Counted from the stretch's first letter, positions 22,057-35,892 are shown. The stretch is 64,000 bases of DNA from Zhengitettix transpicula (GCA_037074705.1 CM073591.1:90438032-90502031), one strand, 5' to 3'. Notes: a model not told the origin generated them from the letters alone. Numbers and translations: made by a program.

Positions 22057-24479
22057 CATCGCCAGAACGTCTGCCGACAACGACCGGTGGCGTCAATTTT
22101 CAGCAACATCCCCCTAGGGCTGCAACAGTTCACGGATACGTAGGCGAAATGTTGAATTCACGATTTTTCAATTGATTGTTTTAAATTTCTTCCATTGTTA
22201 CATTTGACATATTTATCAATGTTCCTCAGTGCAAAAATGAGGAAAAGATGTCAAGATATTTATTTATAGTGAATGTTTACGTTTCGTGGCTAAGTTGCGT
22301 ATGTATGACTCGTTTTAAATTGTGTATTTCGGCCTTGGCAGTCAACGGAGAACGGCCTGGTTATCAAAATTTTGTTAAACTCCATACCTGAAAATTTAGG
22401 GACGAAAAGTACTATAATTTTCGTTTAATAAATATATTTTCCCTGACTCCAAATTTTCCGTTGTTTATATTAATTTGAAATAAGCATTTTTCAAGTTTTG
22501 AATAATTATTATTACTGCAGAACTGTGGTACAAAAATTGTAATTAGTCTTCTTTGGGAATTAATTCAATTTATAAATATAAAAAATATGTATGCATTACA
22601 TATGGCGGCATTAGAAAGACTTAGGTGCGGCATGCTGTAACTGAACATGTAATTAGAGGCTTGAAATAAATGGCCCGAATGTGCGTAGAAGAAAAGTATT
22701 TTGCTGAACTGGATGATGTTAATGAAGACGAGTAGAAATCGCATGAAGGACGAGTTCGTGACGAGTAGGAAGAGTTACCGACGTGGTAGAACATATTATA
22801 AATCTGAAATGACATGGCCGATGGGCGAAGGGAGGCTTGTTCTGGTGCCCAAGAGGAACGTAAGCGTCCAAGTGGCCTGACCAGGTATGTAGGTAACCTT
22901 CGAGATACGTGTATAAAACGAGTATTAAATTACTCAACTTGACCCTATACGTGCGTGAGGAGAACATATTTGTTACAGTGTATGCCTGCTTTTTATTATA
23001 AATAGTCCAGTTTGGTCGGCACACATTTATTTTGACGACAACAATCATTAAAGACTTTAACACTACCGCTACTGAATTTAAGTAAATGACCCATATCCAT
23101 GAATAAAATCCAATCTCCACTCACATGAACGTATCACGATTTTAGTGAAGAAAATTCCTTAATATATTTTCCATACAAACAATTGATATGTTATAAAGCT
23201 CCAAATCTTTTAAAAAGTGGAAAGATTTACTACCAGGATTCATAAAGACACATCACGAGCAATTATAGTAATATATTTATTACAGTACCCCCCTCCCTTA
23301 GTTCATGATAATTGGTGATTTGCGGTCAGGCTGACCCTGATTAGTAATGGAGGCGTGCGTTTATTCATGAATGTTTGTTCATAACAAATACCTATTTTGT
23401 ACACTCTACGAACTTTCCTGGTTTGTGAGGTGTGTCGTTCTCACTGCTCTTACGTTTTCCGAATAATCTGACGAAAACAACAAGGATTACAGAAACGTTG
23501 TGTGATATTTAATTTAGCTCGTAATTTTGCTATTTATTCATCTAATTATCACGTTACAATTTGTTATAAATTAATTCATTACACCCATTAATTTCTTTAA
23601 AAGGTTATTCGTGCTATAATTCAGTTCATCTTCTCTGCATGACTAATATGAGTTGAAAACTACTGTAGGAGGAAAAATTTTAATTATATAAAGTTCAATA
23701 GATTTTACTGTTATTTATCAACAACAATATATAATATATTTTAAAGAATTTTAAATACTAGCACTCAACCAGTAAATTCTGCCAATTTTTTATTAGTCTT
23801 CAAAATTATTTACACTGCGAAGCAAACCAATTTCATAACATTTATAAATATTCAGAAACTTTCGGGACTCCGGCCATCGTCTACAAAAAGTACAAAAAAC
23901 GTAATACATAATGAAGAATTGTTTTTTTTATTTGTACATTTTGGCTTAGAGCCAAAACTCCTGAATGTTTTTAAATGTTATAAAATTAGTTTTATTCGCA
24001 GTGACGTCATCTCACACTAATATACAATTTTCATAGAAATAGATATTTACGTTAGTGTTTTCGTATTTATCCGCCGTTTCCCTGCCCTGATCAATACTTA
24101 TAACCACATTTTTTAACTATATTTCCCTCCAACTGTGCTATCTGAGCCCGCAGCCTTACAACGGATCACTCTTACTAGTGATCGTAAAAGAGTGCAGTGT
24201 TTCGTATCCTAGAATCCCATAGTTTTACGGAAATAGCTACTAATTACATCATGATACTGAATATAATTCCACTTAATAAACTGTCGGAGAAAGTGTCTCA
24301 GTTGAATATTAAAAAAAAAAAAATTATGATCTAACAGATACTCAAGTCTACAAATACCCAAAAACAATCAGACGTAATATCTAAGCAATAATATTATTGC
24401 TGTGTGCAATAACCAGATTGTTTCCATCAGCTATCAAAGTTACTTCTGTACACAATGTGTCGATCAAAGAGATCTTCGA
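22057..24479. other. Gene-free stretch
   Basis: Mostly AT-rich. The block 22620-23120 is open on the minus strand in two frames (64 and 133 codons) and moderately GC-rich. It gives no recognisable protein, so I leave it uncalled. Confidence 0.4.
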
Positions 24480-24910
24480 TTCTTTCCCCTCCAAATTGGG
24501 TCGTTGTCAATTCCTAAAAGCAAAGACGCGGACTGGTGAAGAGGGACGAGAAGTGCAGATCAATGAAGGTTATCCATATGCATGATCGGGCCACCCCGCC
24601 TTTCCTTATGAAAACTCTTCTCTTCCGTTCCGCGGCCGAAAGGAGAAGCACCCAAATATTTGACTTGGGTGTCGAGATTAATGCTCCCCCTCCACCACCC
24701 CCACCCTCCCGCCAATCCCGCGCATTGTCGTAGCGCGTGCAGCCGATCACAACACACGCTCTAGGAAGCGGTTAATTGTCCCTGGCAACAATAGCGCTGC
24801 CGCCCCCCCTGTCAGGGGGTTGATTTACGGTCGCAAGTCAGCAACGGACGAGCCTGTCACCTCCGCTATGCTGCACACAACAATGCAGCGCAAACAATGA
24901 CATCCACTGC
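24480..24910. other. GC-rich island, candidate regulatory or conserved non-coding DNA
   Basis: A strong GC rise with a pyrimidine-rich CCCCCTCCACC stretch and many CpGs, including GTCGTAGCGCGTGCAG. There is also a CCCCCCCTGTCAGGGGG inverted repeat near 24802-24819. Four short frames overlap on both strands, none recognisable. Confidence 0.3.
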
Positions 24911-26071
24911 ATGAAAGGAACAGTTACACGTACTGCTTCAAAGAAGTCACACCAGCCAATGTAGAATTTGCCACAACATCAGACCAACAACAGCCGGCAA
25001 AATACATCACAATTATTAAAGCACAATGTAGTTTACGAACAATAACAGACAGTATATTCAAAAAGATTACGTTAAAAATAACAACATTTCGCTATATATT
25101 TGTACATTCTTCAGCGTTTCCTCCAAAAGAAATGAAAAATATTTTTTATAATTAATCATGTTAAACTATCACTTCAGTCTCAATCAACAACTTTGATCTA
25201 AGTCTGCCTGTTAAGACTGATAGAAATATTATTATTACTACTGCCATTATATTCCTATTTATTCCTCTGGGATTATATTGTGCTAGTTCACTTGTGTTTA
25301 CATATATTGACTGCAACTAGTTTATTACTAATAAGTCAGAACAGGTTTAATACCAAATTTCCACTTCAATGGTTACATTGACATCAATAAGAACAGAAGA
25401 AACACTTCGTTTAGTCACTAATTAGGCTGTACGTAATAACTCGAAAACAACAACGTGATTTACCCGGTTTAGACTTCTTAGCAGCGAACTGGATGTAATA
25501 ATTCGTCCCGTACGTGCTTTTTCTCGCTCGCTAGTCGCATATTGATGACGCTCCCGTATGGCGTTTAGGATTCTGACGAATATCCCAATCAAATAATTTG
25601 TACCATTTTGTGCCATCGAAAAATCGCCTGTTTCTTCCAACGTAAGGATTTAGTGGTGGCCATTACTGACGCTTGCCACTAAACAGTTAATGTTCACAAT
25701 TTTAATAACATTTACAAATTTTTATAAGTGAAATTGGTATTTATTCATATCAACGATACCCGTCCATTACGATAATTCTATAAAAAATATTTATAAAATA
25801 ATGTTTAATTCCCAAGATAATTTTATTGGATTGAATATACATAAATATTTTTCTCGAAATACTTTCAAGAAAATTTGAATCGGAAAATTGAATATAACGT
25901 ATAATAAAACGATTAAATATGGTTTTTATCTATGGCACGTTTATGCTTTTTTTCACTGTATATACGTGTACTTCATCTTCGTTTTTTTCTGCTCTTCTTT
26001 TTTTCATGTGCTAGCTGGAGTTACTACAGAAGTTCAGATTTCACATCAGTCATCTCTAAGAAGTGACTTTG
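24911..26071. other. Gene-free stretch
   Basis: AT-rich. A minus-strand motif CTGAAGA (25108-25114) ... GAAA (25087-25090) followed by TGTTG matches the hammerhead-like motif family. No gene is recognisable. Confidence 0.4.
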
Positions 26072-26085
26072 TATATACATATATA

Positions 26086-26129
<44 letters not shown>
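26072..26129. repeat. (AT)n microsatellite
   Basis: An alternating AT tract, slightly interrupted at its start. No element junction is visible at either side. Confidence 0.9.
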
Positions 26130-26130
<1 letters not shown>

Positions 26131-27289
26131 CAATTTCTTTAAATAATTACTATTTAATAAGGTTTGGAAGCATACCCTATAACGATTAAATGGTACTCTA
26201 CGTAATGTTAAGTTCGTTTTCTGTGTTCTATTGCTATTCAATTATATCTAAGGGTATTAATTAATTTATAGTCGTTATACTTTATTCTTAATCATACGAG
26301 TATAATGCAGAAAAAAGTTTGTGTTGTAGATAACATACCATAGTTTCTAGTAACTGTTTGAAATTTCATTTATGCCGTTCCGTATTTCCTGAACCGAGGA
26401 CTAATGTAATTAATAAAATCTACTATCTACTTATTTGAAAGATATTTGATTGGGTGATTGAAGACAGGCACGGAACATTCCGTTGAGAAACCTTGCGCAA
26501 TTCACAAACTAATCTTCCCTCCCAACAGCATCGTCAACTTAACAGGCAAAATTGAATATCACGTTTTACGAGCACTGATAAACACCTTCGCGCAAGAAGG
26601 TGCAGTGGCGCTACCTCTTGGCTACAAATCGTACTACATGTGACGTCATTTAAATACAGAAAGGTAGGAAGTTTGCTACAACTTTTATCACTCTACTCGC
26701 CAAACAGACTATAAAGCATGCGATGAATACTGGCCTAACACATTTCAACTTCATACTGAATACGATATTCCTCTATTTCCTTTTAGTAATCATATTTATA
26801 ATTTAATAATATCATCTTTTAATATTGTCTGATAAATAAACTTAAAAGCCGACGGCCAAATTGTCCAAAAAAATATAGATTCATTCTGGCCGTTTCTCTA
26901 TTCATTTTTAAATTAATTTAATTTCAAATGTTTCAGTACATATTAACTTAAATTGAAATGAACCGATTAAAATCATTTTATATTGTATAAATGACTGGCC
27001 TAATATTCATACCACTTCTACAAGTATTTTGCCAACGTTTTAGTGGCTATAATTTATATAGTACAAATACGTTTCTTTTTTGTATTTTTTTAGGGCAACA
27101 GGAGAAATTCCTCTGTAACATGACTGTGAATATAAAATTTAACACATTCCGCTATTTATTATAAATGAGTGACAATTCAGAGGCTTAAATGTTAACTTTT
27201 ATATTTGGCATTTTGTATACCGCTGCTCTGAATCTAAATATATTTTTTTATTTACAGTCGCATCAACAGTTCTCGTTATTAGCAACTCA
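26130..27289. other. Gene-free stretch
   Basis: AT-rich. The segment 26458-26643 is less AT-rich and open for 61 codons without recognisable content. Confidence 0.45.
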
Positions 27290-27424
27290 GTGTGGGAAAT
27301 AATCTTTTTCTAGTCGGGGGACTGATTTCCCGAGAGTTTCTCTCACGCACACAAACATCAATGCCATTGCCGGGATTCGAACCCGGGCAGTCACGCTGAC
27401 CTCTACACCAGAGTAGCTCGCCCT
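27290..27424 (-). mobile_element. tRNA-derived SINE-like remnant
   Basis: On the minus strand GAGCTACTCTGGTGTAGAGG is followed by GTCAGCGTGACTGCC and then CGGGTTCGAATCCCGG, a perfect pol III B box with a pairing T stem. The usual anticodon arm is shortened, so it is not a functional tRNA. The head is followed by a GC-richer body (GCGTGAGAGAAACTCTCGGG). This layout is that of an insect tRNA-derived SINE. Confidence 0.65.
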
Positions 27425-27949
27425 AAATATTTATTTTGTCTCTCTTAGTAAGTTTCTGGATTATGGGCGACGTACAATTTGTTAGATCGCAGTAAATATT
27501 TAGTTATGACTTTTTCTTATTAATTTTTAACCATTATATACTACAACAGAAATTTACCCACTTTCTATTATTCTTTTTTCACTTAAATATTGAAAGATTC
27601 TAAAAAAGTGGACAAACTTTTAAATTTTCATTCTGCTTTAAGATAAATTTAAAACGTGAAGTGTCATTCAATATACATTTAATTATTAAATATTATGAAT
27701 CGTTTAAACCAATATCACTTGAAATAATTATTAAATACTGGAAAAGATTTTCAATAATAGAAAATGTAGAAATAATAAAATTACGTGTCACACTTAAAGC
27801 CAATGCTTATTAATTCTTTTAGAAGGCAATTTACTTCCTAATAATTTATTATTATTGTGGCGTCCGTCTATATTTTCTCTTTTGTACGACGCTTAATTAC
27901 ATTTCTGTCAACTCCTCTCCGCGGTGTTAATTTTAAGATGCTGTTTGAC
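27425..27949. other. Gene-free stretch
   Basis: AT-rich sequence with nothing recognisable. Confidence 0.5.
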
Positions 27950-28385
27950 AAGAATCTTCGCGAATTTCCTTATGGATATTAATTAGCTTACAATGTCATT
28001 CGCCGAGGAAGCACTTGTCCTTCCAGCAGTAAACAGAAAATTACATTCCCCTGGCGGAAAGTATCATTTCCATGCAAACACCAAGACAACAGTGGGTCTT
28101 AAGAGCGGGAACCTGGCTTCTCAAGAATAATATTCTTATCGCTGCAGGAAAATTTTCATTACCGCCTTCCTTTCCGCAATTAAAAGGACCAGCAAAAGTT
28201 TTCTGGAAACACCGCGACCGCATCTGCCGCAGGGGCGAAAATGCGACCCAATTAATGAGCCCTCCAATTAGCGTAGAAAATCCCCTCGTCTGGCGGCTCC
28301 TGCTATTGGCCGGGGCCTCTTCTTTCGACCAACCAGCAACCTTGTTGATTACCATCTGCATATTTCCTGGCGCGGACTCTTAGAA
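27950..28385. other. GC-richer island, candidate conserved non-coding element
   Basis: Both strands are open for over 100 codons at 28041-28383, which marks composition, not coding. The core contains CCGCATCTGCCGC (28218-28230), shared with the island at 11.2 kb. It is followed by CCCAATTAATGAGCCC and CCAATTAGCG, both of homeodomain-site type, then TGATTACCATCTGCATATTT. Confidence 0.35.
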
Positions 28386-31300
28386 AAGTATAAGTCTTGT
28401 TCTTAATGTTCCGCTACCCGTAAAGAGGGCTTCTGCACGTAATAAGAAAAAGATTATTGGTTTCCAGCAGAGGCAAAAGGGAAGTACTTAAAAGAAAATG
28501 GTAGGGAAGGAGAAGAGAGTATTTGTAGTTAATTTCACGTCAGGCCACTAAAAGCTAATTAGCGCTATTAAATTATTCATGAAGTGTGTCATGCAGTTTG
28601 ATGTAGTGTTATACGCGATACAGGGACCGGATAATTTATTTTGTTAGTGATAAGAGGAGCCTGTGTTCGACATTAGCTGGGTTTTAAAACTGACTTTTGT
28701 AGTGGCAACAGGAATCGTTGTAGTTACGTCTCTATTAGCTTGTAGATGTATTACTTTGAGACATTAGTAGTTTCTCGGAGAATTTCATTGTCAGCCAATT
28801 TTCGTGGGTTGTAGAAGAATATATGTTAAGTCCCTAATTAGAAACTTCTGTACGTTTTAAGACGGTCTTATTTCTAAATATCCAATTTTATTTTCATCTT
28901 AAAATGCAAATCTTTCTCGAATTTCTCTTTGTTCCCTAATTGTGTGAAAATTTGTCATAATAACAATTAACACGCATCTAAAGACAAGTTTCCAGAAAAT
29001 TAGAGATAAGTAAATAAGAGGAAGTACAATTCACTTTTCTTAATTAGCTTCAGACACATATTAATTGTAATGAGAGCTGAGTAACGTGTTAAATGACGCT
29101 AGCCCATCAAATAACTTAAAATTGATACGCATATCTGTCGTATAATAACAAAATAAATAAATATAATGGCCAAGAAGTAATAACAATTTTAATACTAAAT
29201 ATTCATTCCAATGGATACGCTGACATTGAAATTAATACATACAGGAGAAACATTACGTTTAGTCCCTAACTTTGGGGAACATAACAATAATTGACAAAAT
29301 ATAATTTTTACTTTGTCAAAAATATATATTTAATGATGTTTTCAATTTGATTTGTTTAACACGAGTAATTAACGACCCGTATAACAGTATAATAGTATAA
29401 TATTATTGTTCAAAAATAATTTCTGTTATACGAGTCGTTAATTGCATGTCGTACTTTGTCTTATACACGTTAATTGTGTTATTTTATGTTCTAGTTGAGT
29501 GATTAAGCCCAAGATCTTCACTTAGTAGGTTCAAAGAAACATTTCATATGATAGATAATAATTTTCAATACTATTTAAGTTTCATAGTATGGCTTCCATG
29601 CTATTGATACCAGAACGAAAACAAGTTTTCTTTACTTGCCAACTTTTAATCAATTTTATTGCTTACCCAGTCTTTTATTTCAACAAATATTACGTCAGAA
29701 GTTGTGTGATTCTCTGTATTAAATAATTAATTTTTTAACTATTTCTGACAAGATTGGTCTTTACTAATTATATATATATAATACTAAATAGTTATGAACA
29801 CATATTTATATATTAGATTATTTTATAAAACATAAAAACCATAATTGAGGGATACCTTACTATAAACACAATAATCAGTTACAACTGGTTGTATCCTCCA
29901 CTTATTGATTGACGATATCTGAGGAAACGCGATAAAAAAAATGATACTCCATGCTGGCGTCCAATTGATTAGTATAATTCTAATTACTCAATTTCTCTGA
30001 TTGGCAAGGATTATGGGTAGATTCGTCGCGTCCTTGCACTTTCCCCGCAATTTCCTTGTGTTGGTCAGCTAGCTGCAACCTACAACCATGCGGTTCATAA
30101 TTAACCCTGTACATTAGAAAAGCTAAATAAAATTCCATTATTAATCAAATGTCAATACTGTTAAAATATAAATATAAAATACAGCTGTGAATGAAATGCA
30201 ATACAAAAATGGGTTAAAGTAAAGGTGACTCGATGATTTGCAATAACATTGCTCCACTTACAAGCTACTAATTATTCAGGAATAATAATTAAAATTATTG
30301 ATACCAAAATCTAGTGAAAATAAACTGTAATAATAAATATTTCCATGGACATACATAAGACAACTGTTTATTCAAGGCATTTTGTCTAAAAAAAAAGTAG
30401 GGCAGGAATTTTTAAAATTTATAATAAATAAATAAATTTGTTAACCAAAAATATGACAATTCAACAACTTTATAGGATAATGTTTCAGTTAATAAATTTT
30501 TAGAAATAATATAGTTTTTATAAACATCGAGAAAGAAAGAATTTTTTTTTCATAATTTCAAAATTCATATAATACTTCTGTTGTTTTAGATGAAAATTTT
30601 TATTTATAAATAATTATATATATAATATTGGGTAATTCAAAATTTATTCGTTTTTTCGTTGTGATTAATAATTTTTTGTGCGATTAATAACACGAAAAAG
30701 TAATTATTAATATGTTATTCATTTTCTAGGTCTTTTATAAAGCTTAAATTGTTTCTGAACCCAAGGTCTCTAGTAATCCAAAGCAATTTGCAAAAGTATG
30801 TGTTAATTCATTGGGAATGCAATATGTTCCTAGCATTCTTCTGAAAACGGCGTAAGGTAACCGTGGGAAAACATGCATAAATTGACTCCAAAACGAATAA
30901 CTAAGAATATAACAGAATCTCAGGTTCGAAGCAAATATACCAGTGTTACTTATACACCGCGTTTGTTGTACCTCCAATTAACTCCCATTATGCCATATTC
31001 CAATTAATAATAAGAAATATATTTCCATACAAAACTTCCCACTTTATTTTACCGTCTACATTGCATTACACGGAAATCCTAAGCAGTTGTCTAGCACTCT
31101 CTATCAACACTATCAACTGCTAGCATACAACGATCCATAGGCGCTCGATGCATTGCTGTTTTCCATATGCAAATGACGCCAGCAACCACTCCGGACTATT
31201 TGCCTGATCAGTACTCCTGCATTTCGTTTCACGGGTTCGGGATGCGTAACAATCAGAACGCATAGTTGTTAGTGAACTACTCGTGTCAAGCATCGAATCT

Positions 31301-32844
31301 TTTCAATTCCATGTTTGAAGAGTATTGCGCCACTACCACAAGTGACAAGAACCACGCAAAATTGAACCAGAGCACAGCCAGAGCACTCACTTTGTTCTAA
31401 ATATAATCGTGGAATCGTCGGTTTTATTTAAATTTAAGCATAAAAGTAGCTGAATAAATATTACCGAATAAATATTACCGAAAAATTTCTCATAATTTAA
31501 AAATACCTTATACCTTATAAAAATTTCACATCAGACGTAGGCTAAAAAAAACTACAGAGAACCCGTGGGTATTTTTTCTTGAAACTCTGATAATGTTTCA
31601 TCTGGTGAAATGACGTGCTTAACCCCTCCTATAGTCGCGTTAGGGCCAGGGGACCGACGCAAACAAATTTCATTTTTATCTCCGGAGGTAGGTCACATTC
31701 AAGAATGAGCATTTATGACATCTCTGAGGAATGAATTTACAATATTTTGTCAAGGCCACACTCCAAAAGCAACCGTAATTTCTTATAAAATGACGTTTGA
31801 ATTAGGAAGCGGCGTATCTTCGGTACAGACAACCTACTGCGACCATTCCCTTCAGTATTTTTCTCAGCCTTTCCGTAGTAGTACGGAGTGACAATATAGA
31901 TCCATTCCTTAAAAATCATTGACTATTATTCAGTTTTAGTATCAAATATTTCTCATTTATTGTCATAAGTAGATATTCTATTTGTGGTTTTTGATTACAA
32001 CTTTCCGTTTTTCCTGTTTGTGAACAATTGTGTAAAATGAATAATAACATATACAACTTCAATAATCGCCAAGATGTAGATTAAATTCCATACGGATACG
32101 GATACGGATTATGAAATAGACAAACTAGATTTAGAAAATACTGCGGGCAATGTTTCTCGGAAACAAATAAAACATATAAACACAATATTGTTGTGAAATG
32201 TGTGAAAGTTTTTTGTTTGCGTGTACACACAAAAATAATTTGCCAAGAATTCCTTGTCCAAAAATTCAACAAACCTTAAAAAAGACTCTTACCAAAAATG
32301 TAATTATTAGACTACGAAATTATGTATACAAATATTATTTCTGAGCATTTCATCAGCATTTTCACAGAAAAAGAAAACTTTAAAAAATCAATAATAATTG
32401 ATCATATAAATAACTAACTGCATTTTTAAACACTTATACTATAAACAAATACTCTGGAACTGACTGTTTGGCATGGAAATGGTGTTTGGTTTCGGAAATT
32501 AGTCTTAACATTTTATGACTATAATTATAAAGGTTATTGCTATATTAGAAAATTAGAATTATTTTATAGTAGATTTTCTATCATAAAAAGGCAAGTTTTA
32601 AAGAAACTAGCCTGTTATTGGATGTATAATTACGTCAAATTCTTATGTTAAATGTCTGTAACAAGATTCAATATTATTAATTCAGAAAAGTGATCAGCAA
32701 CGGAATAGTTAACCTGCACCTAGCGCTGAGGATTGATAATTTATAAGATTTGTACACTGAAGTTAAATCCGGGTGGTTCCTGACCCCTTTTCTGGTTAAA
32801 AACTATCCAAAGGCAGTTCAATAAGATAGATCAGCTTCCTCAAA

Positions 32845-32848
<4 letters not shown>
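28386..32848. other. Gene-free AT-rich stretch with one long hairpin
   Basis: No protein or RNA gene recognised. It contains the inverted repeat at 29366-29444 listed separately. A moderately GC-richer segment at 31070-31400 holds CATATGCAAATGACG (octamer-like). Confidence 0.4.
29366..29444. repeat. 22-bp inverted repeat (hairpin)
   Basis: TAATTAACGACCCGTATAAC begins the left arm at 29366. The right arm (29423-29444, ctgttatacgagtcgttaat) is its complement with one mismatch. The 35-bp loop is AT-rich. It could be a small foldback or MITE end pair, and I see no clear target duplication. Confidence 0.75.

Positions 32849-32892
<44 letters not shown>
32849..32892. repeat. (AT)n tract forming the tail of RP540 copy F
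   Basis: About 44 bp of alternating AT directly abutting the 3' end of the minus-strand retroposon copy, the same arrangement as at copy A. Confidence 0.9.
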
Positions 32893-32894
<2 letters not shown>

Positions 32895-33208
32895 GGTAAC
32901 AGGCTACATGAGGGTAATCCACATGGTGGCAACTCCACTTTAATAGCATACGAAGGGATCTGAAAGGGGGGGATGCGGAAGGGTAGAGGAAGGTAGCCAA
33001 GGGTTAACTAGGGCCCCCGGGCTATATTTTAAGGATTCTACCCGGCATTCGCCTAAAAGTAATGAAGGGAAAACCCTTAAAAAACCTGAATCAGGTAGGT
33101 CGGGCATTGGGTACTTGTCCCACGCCCTTCCGATAGCGGGAGAAGAGTTTGCTGTGGGGACGCAGCATTCCCTTCTCCGTACATCGACCAGTTTAGGAGG
33201 CAGCTGCG
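32893..33208 (-). mobile_element. RP540 retroposon, copy F (5'-truncated)
   Basis: Reverse orientation, from TTAGGGTAACAGGCTACATG (3' end) to the GAGGCAGCTG segment near 33205. It therefore lacks the 5' 230 bp. The shared frame is open through 33224-32940 and includes WDKYPMPDLPDSGF and GECRVESLKYSPGALV. Confidence 0.9.
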
Positions 33209-35673
33209 CCAGGAAAATTCCCAATAGCAGATAAATATTTATTTAAAAAAAGGTGAAAATAAGTTATACAATTTTACATTTAAGTGAATACTAATATTTA
33301 ATTTATTCCTTTTTAACCCATTTGTAAGTAAAATACGGGAGTAGGTATTTTTTTTTCATGTTCATATTGATCACTTTTATGTTTAGATTTAAATCTAAAA
33401 TTGTTACTTTACGTAATAACATTTATATCAAATAATATTTTTACATAAATTAGCCGAAAATGTGTTTTGTTTTGCATATAGACAGGAATTGCAGGACATA
33501 TTAAGAAGTAGCTCCTTCATAACATAAAAATTAAGGTTCTATATAACATAGGAATTAATTTTTGTTAAAAAATAATAATTCTAAATCCAATAATTATTGT
33601 ATTAATTAAGTGTTGAAAAATAAAATTATGTTAAGGTCGTTAGAAATAGACATTAATCCACGTCAAAACGTCCGGGACTTTTATATTTAAATTTTCTTAG
33701 CGTTTTTCAATTTAAAGTTTTCTGTATGAAGGTCGTATTTAGTATTATTAAATTAATCCATAAATTATGGCAAGTTATTATTACTTGCAACCCCACTCGC
33801 TTATGGTTTTGTCGAAGGGTCGTCCAACGACAGCCATAGAATTTTTTGCGAATAGATAGTTGGAAACATGAAAAAATCAGGATGTTCTGAAGATAAATTT
33901 TTCAGTATTGATTGTTTATTTTGATTCGGCCAGTTGCTAGGAGAATAAAATAAACATTTGAAGTTAATAATTTCGTGGAGCGTGTCTTTCCGCCTCCTCT
34001 ACAGGTACTAACCGTAGCCAACAGCAAGCACTGAAATCTCAACGAGCCAGTAAAAACTTGCTTCTCTGGAACAAAATACATATAATCTACCCTTAATTTT
34101 CTCCCAGAAGCGTCTTATATTCAAACAAGCGAAGAGCAGAACGACGCCAACAGAAAAGTCTGGTTACCTCATCAAAATGCTAAACAGTTTTTCTTTCTTT
34201 TCCCAGCGGTATTTTTTTTTCTAAAAAAAAAGGGAGTATTTCGCTTCCTGTAGTCTGGGCGGTAACAGCTGGCTCCGTATTCATTATAAGACGCAATATC
34301 CCCGAGATTCCTCCTGCCAGACTTCAATAATGGCTTCTTAATTAAGTTAAGATCTCTAATTGTGAGAAACACAAAAATCCTTCATCAGCACCGAGCCGGG
34401 AAAACTTTGCCACCCCTACAGCCTTCAATTTTTCCCTTTATATCCCCGCGTGGAGCTGAGGTTAAGACAAGCAGCGGAGAAGAAAGTAACGGCGAGATGA
34501 TGATAAAAAAAAAATCTCTTCCCCTCACTCGAATCTCTCTCACTCACCATCTTTCTTCGCAGAAAGACAAACATTCAGATAAACACAAACACTGGCATCA
34601 GACTTTCAAATGACGTCGCTGCGTCAAGAGAACGAATGCTTCTGCAGACGCCATTCGGTCAGTAAACATTGGGCAGGTAGGCCCTTAAGATTCAGACACC
34701 TCACAGACAACGAAATCTACTACGCTCCCCACACACGGGCGAGGAATAACTTATTCTTTCTTGAAAAACATTATATAGAAAATAAATTGACATACCAAAG
34801 TGAAAAGATTAATTACATAGTCAATGTTATGAGTATCTGAAAGAACACGTCCCAAGTTTTCTATAGTTTGAGTATAAAGTTGGGCTTAGACACATAGAAC
34901 GTACTCACTAAGGTTTTCTATACAAATTATAAATAAATAATAAATAAAATGATTAACAATCAAAATTGACAGACAACATAAATGAATCCAAGTAATTATT
35001 TTGCATTCGAATGGGTCTTTCCGCCGATTACGAGATGAATATTTCGCAATCACGTCATCAAAAACATCTTATAATCTTTGTAAAGTTAGTTTTGTTCGGG
35101 GAAACCAAGTAGAGCCATAAAAAGATGTTAGGATGAGATTAGATAGCGTGATGGGTGTGATGGAAAGTTAGATGATGCGCTTTTGAAAATTGGTTCTTTG
35201 AGGGGTAAAAAAAGTTATTTCTGTAGATGTTACTAGAACTTCAAAAACCCTTCACTCAAATTTATGAGTTACTCCACAAGAAGTACTAACTAAACTTTTA
35301 ACAAGACGTAATTGGGATGAGGCGTATCAAGTTAAGAGAGAAGGCATAATTCATATTAAGCGTCAGCTTAACGATCATGATCAAATATCGTAAATGAAGT
35401 AAACATGTAATAAATTAAATTTGAATTAATGTTTAAGCAATAAATCACACTTGAACTGAAATATTCTTCCTAAAATGTATAAGAAATTCTAATTTTAACC
35501 TAGATTTAACCAAGTTATTTGAAAATGTAACTTTTTTCAATAGCTATATTTGATGAAATTTAAAAATGTCATAATTAAAAATATGAAAAATCTCAAAAGT
35601 AGTTGAAGATCAATAATTTTAAAAAATTTGACCTTTATAATATAAACGTATATTTCATTTGGATATGCATGTT
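33209..35673. other. No recognisable gene; mixed AT-rich and GC-richer DNA
   Basis: The first part is AT-rich. From about 33960 to 34760 the DNA is GC-richer and holds short frames on both strands (60-83 codons) with no recognisable product. I regard this as another island of possible regulatory DNA. Confidence 0.35.
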
Positions 35674-35892
35674 GCATTCCCGCCATTGTAAGCGCGTGGG
35701 ACAAGTTCGAAGTGTCCGACGTACCTAATGCAGGTTTTCTAGGGTTTGTCCGGTGTCACTTTCATGCGAAAGCCGGGTAGTATCCTTAAAGTGTTTCCCA
35801 GGAGCCCTAGTTAATCCTTGGAATGTGGAAGGGTAGAGGAAGTTAGCCATCTTTCAAATCCCTTCCCTTATGTAGCCTGTTGCAGTAAAAAA
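35674..35892 (+). mobile_element. RP540 retroposon, copy G (old, internally inverted)
   Basis: A strongly diverged, 5'-truncated copy. The body reads normally to GCCCTAGTTAATCCTTGG. The segment 35820-35849 (aatgtggaagggtagagg and on) is the reverse complement of the expected gctaccttcctctacccttcc part. The 3' end TTATGTAGCCTGTTGCAG and an A run then resume in normal orientation. Confidence 0.75.

Noticed and set aside
22621..23120. 133-codon minus-strand frame
   Set aside because: No recognisable motif, and it overlaps another minus-strand frame in a different phase.
25888..26142. 84-codon hydrophobic frame ending in an alternating Tyr-Ile run
   Set aside because: The C-terminal part is a translated (AT)n tract and the rest is T-rich low-complexity sequence.
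27361..27424. Functional tRNA gene on the minus strand
   Set aside because: The B box is perfect, but the anticodon arm is too short and a SINE-like body follows.
28041..28383. Overlapping frames of over 100 codons on both strands
   Set aside because: Neither protein is recognisable, and simultaneous openness on both strands points to base composition.
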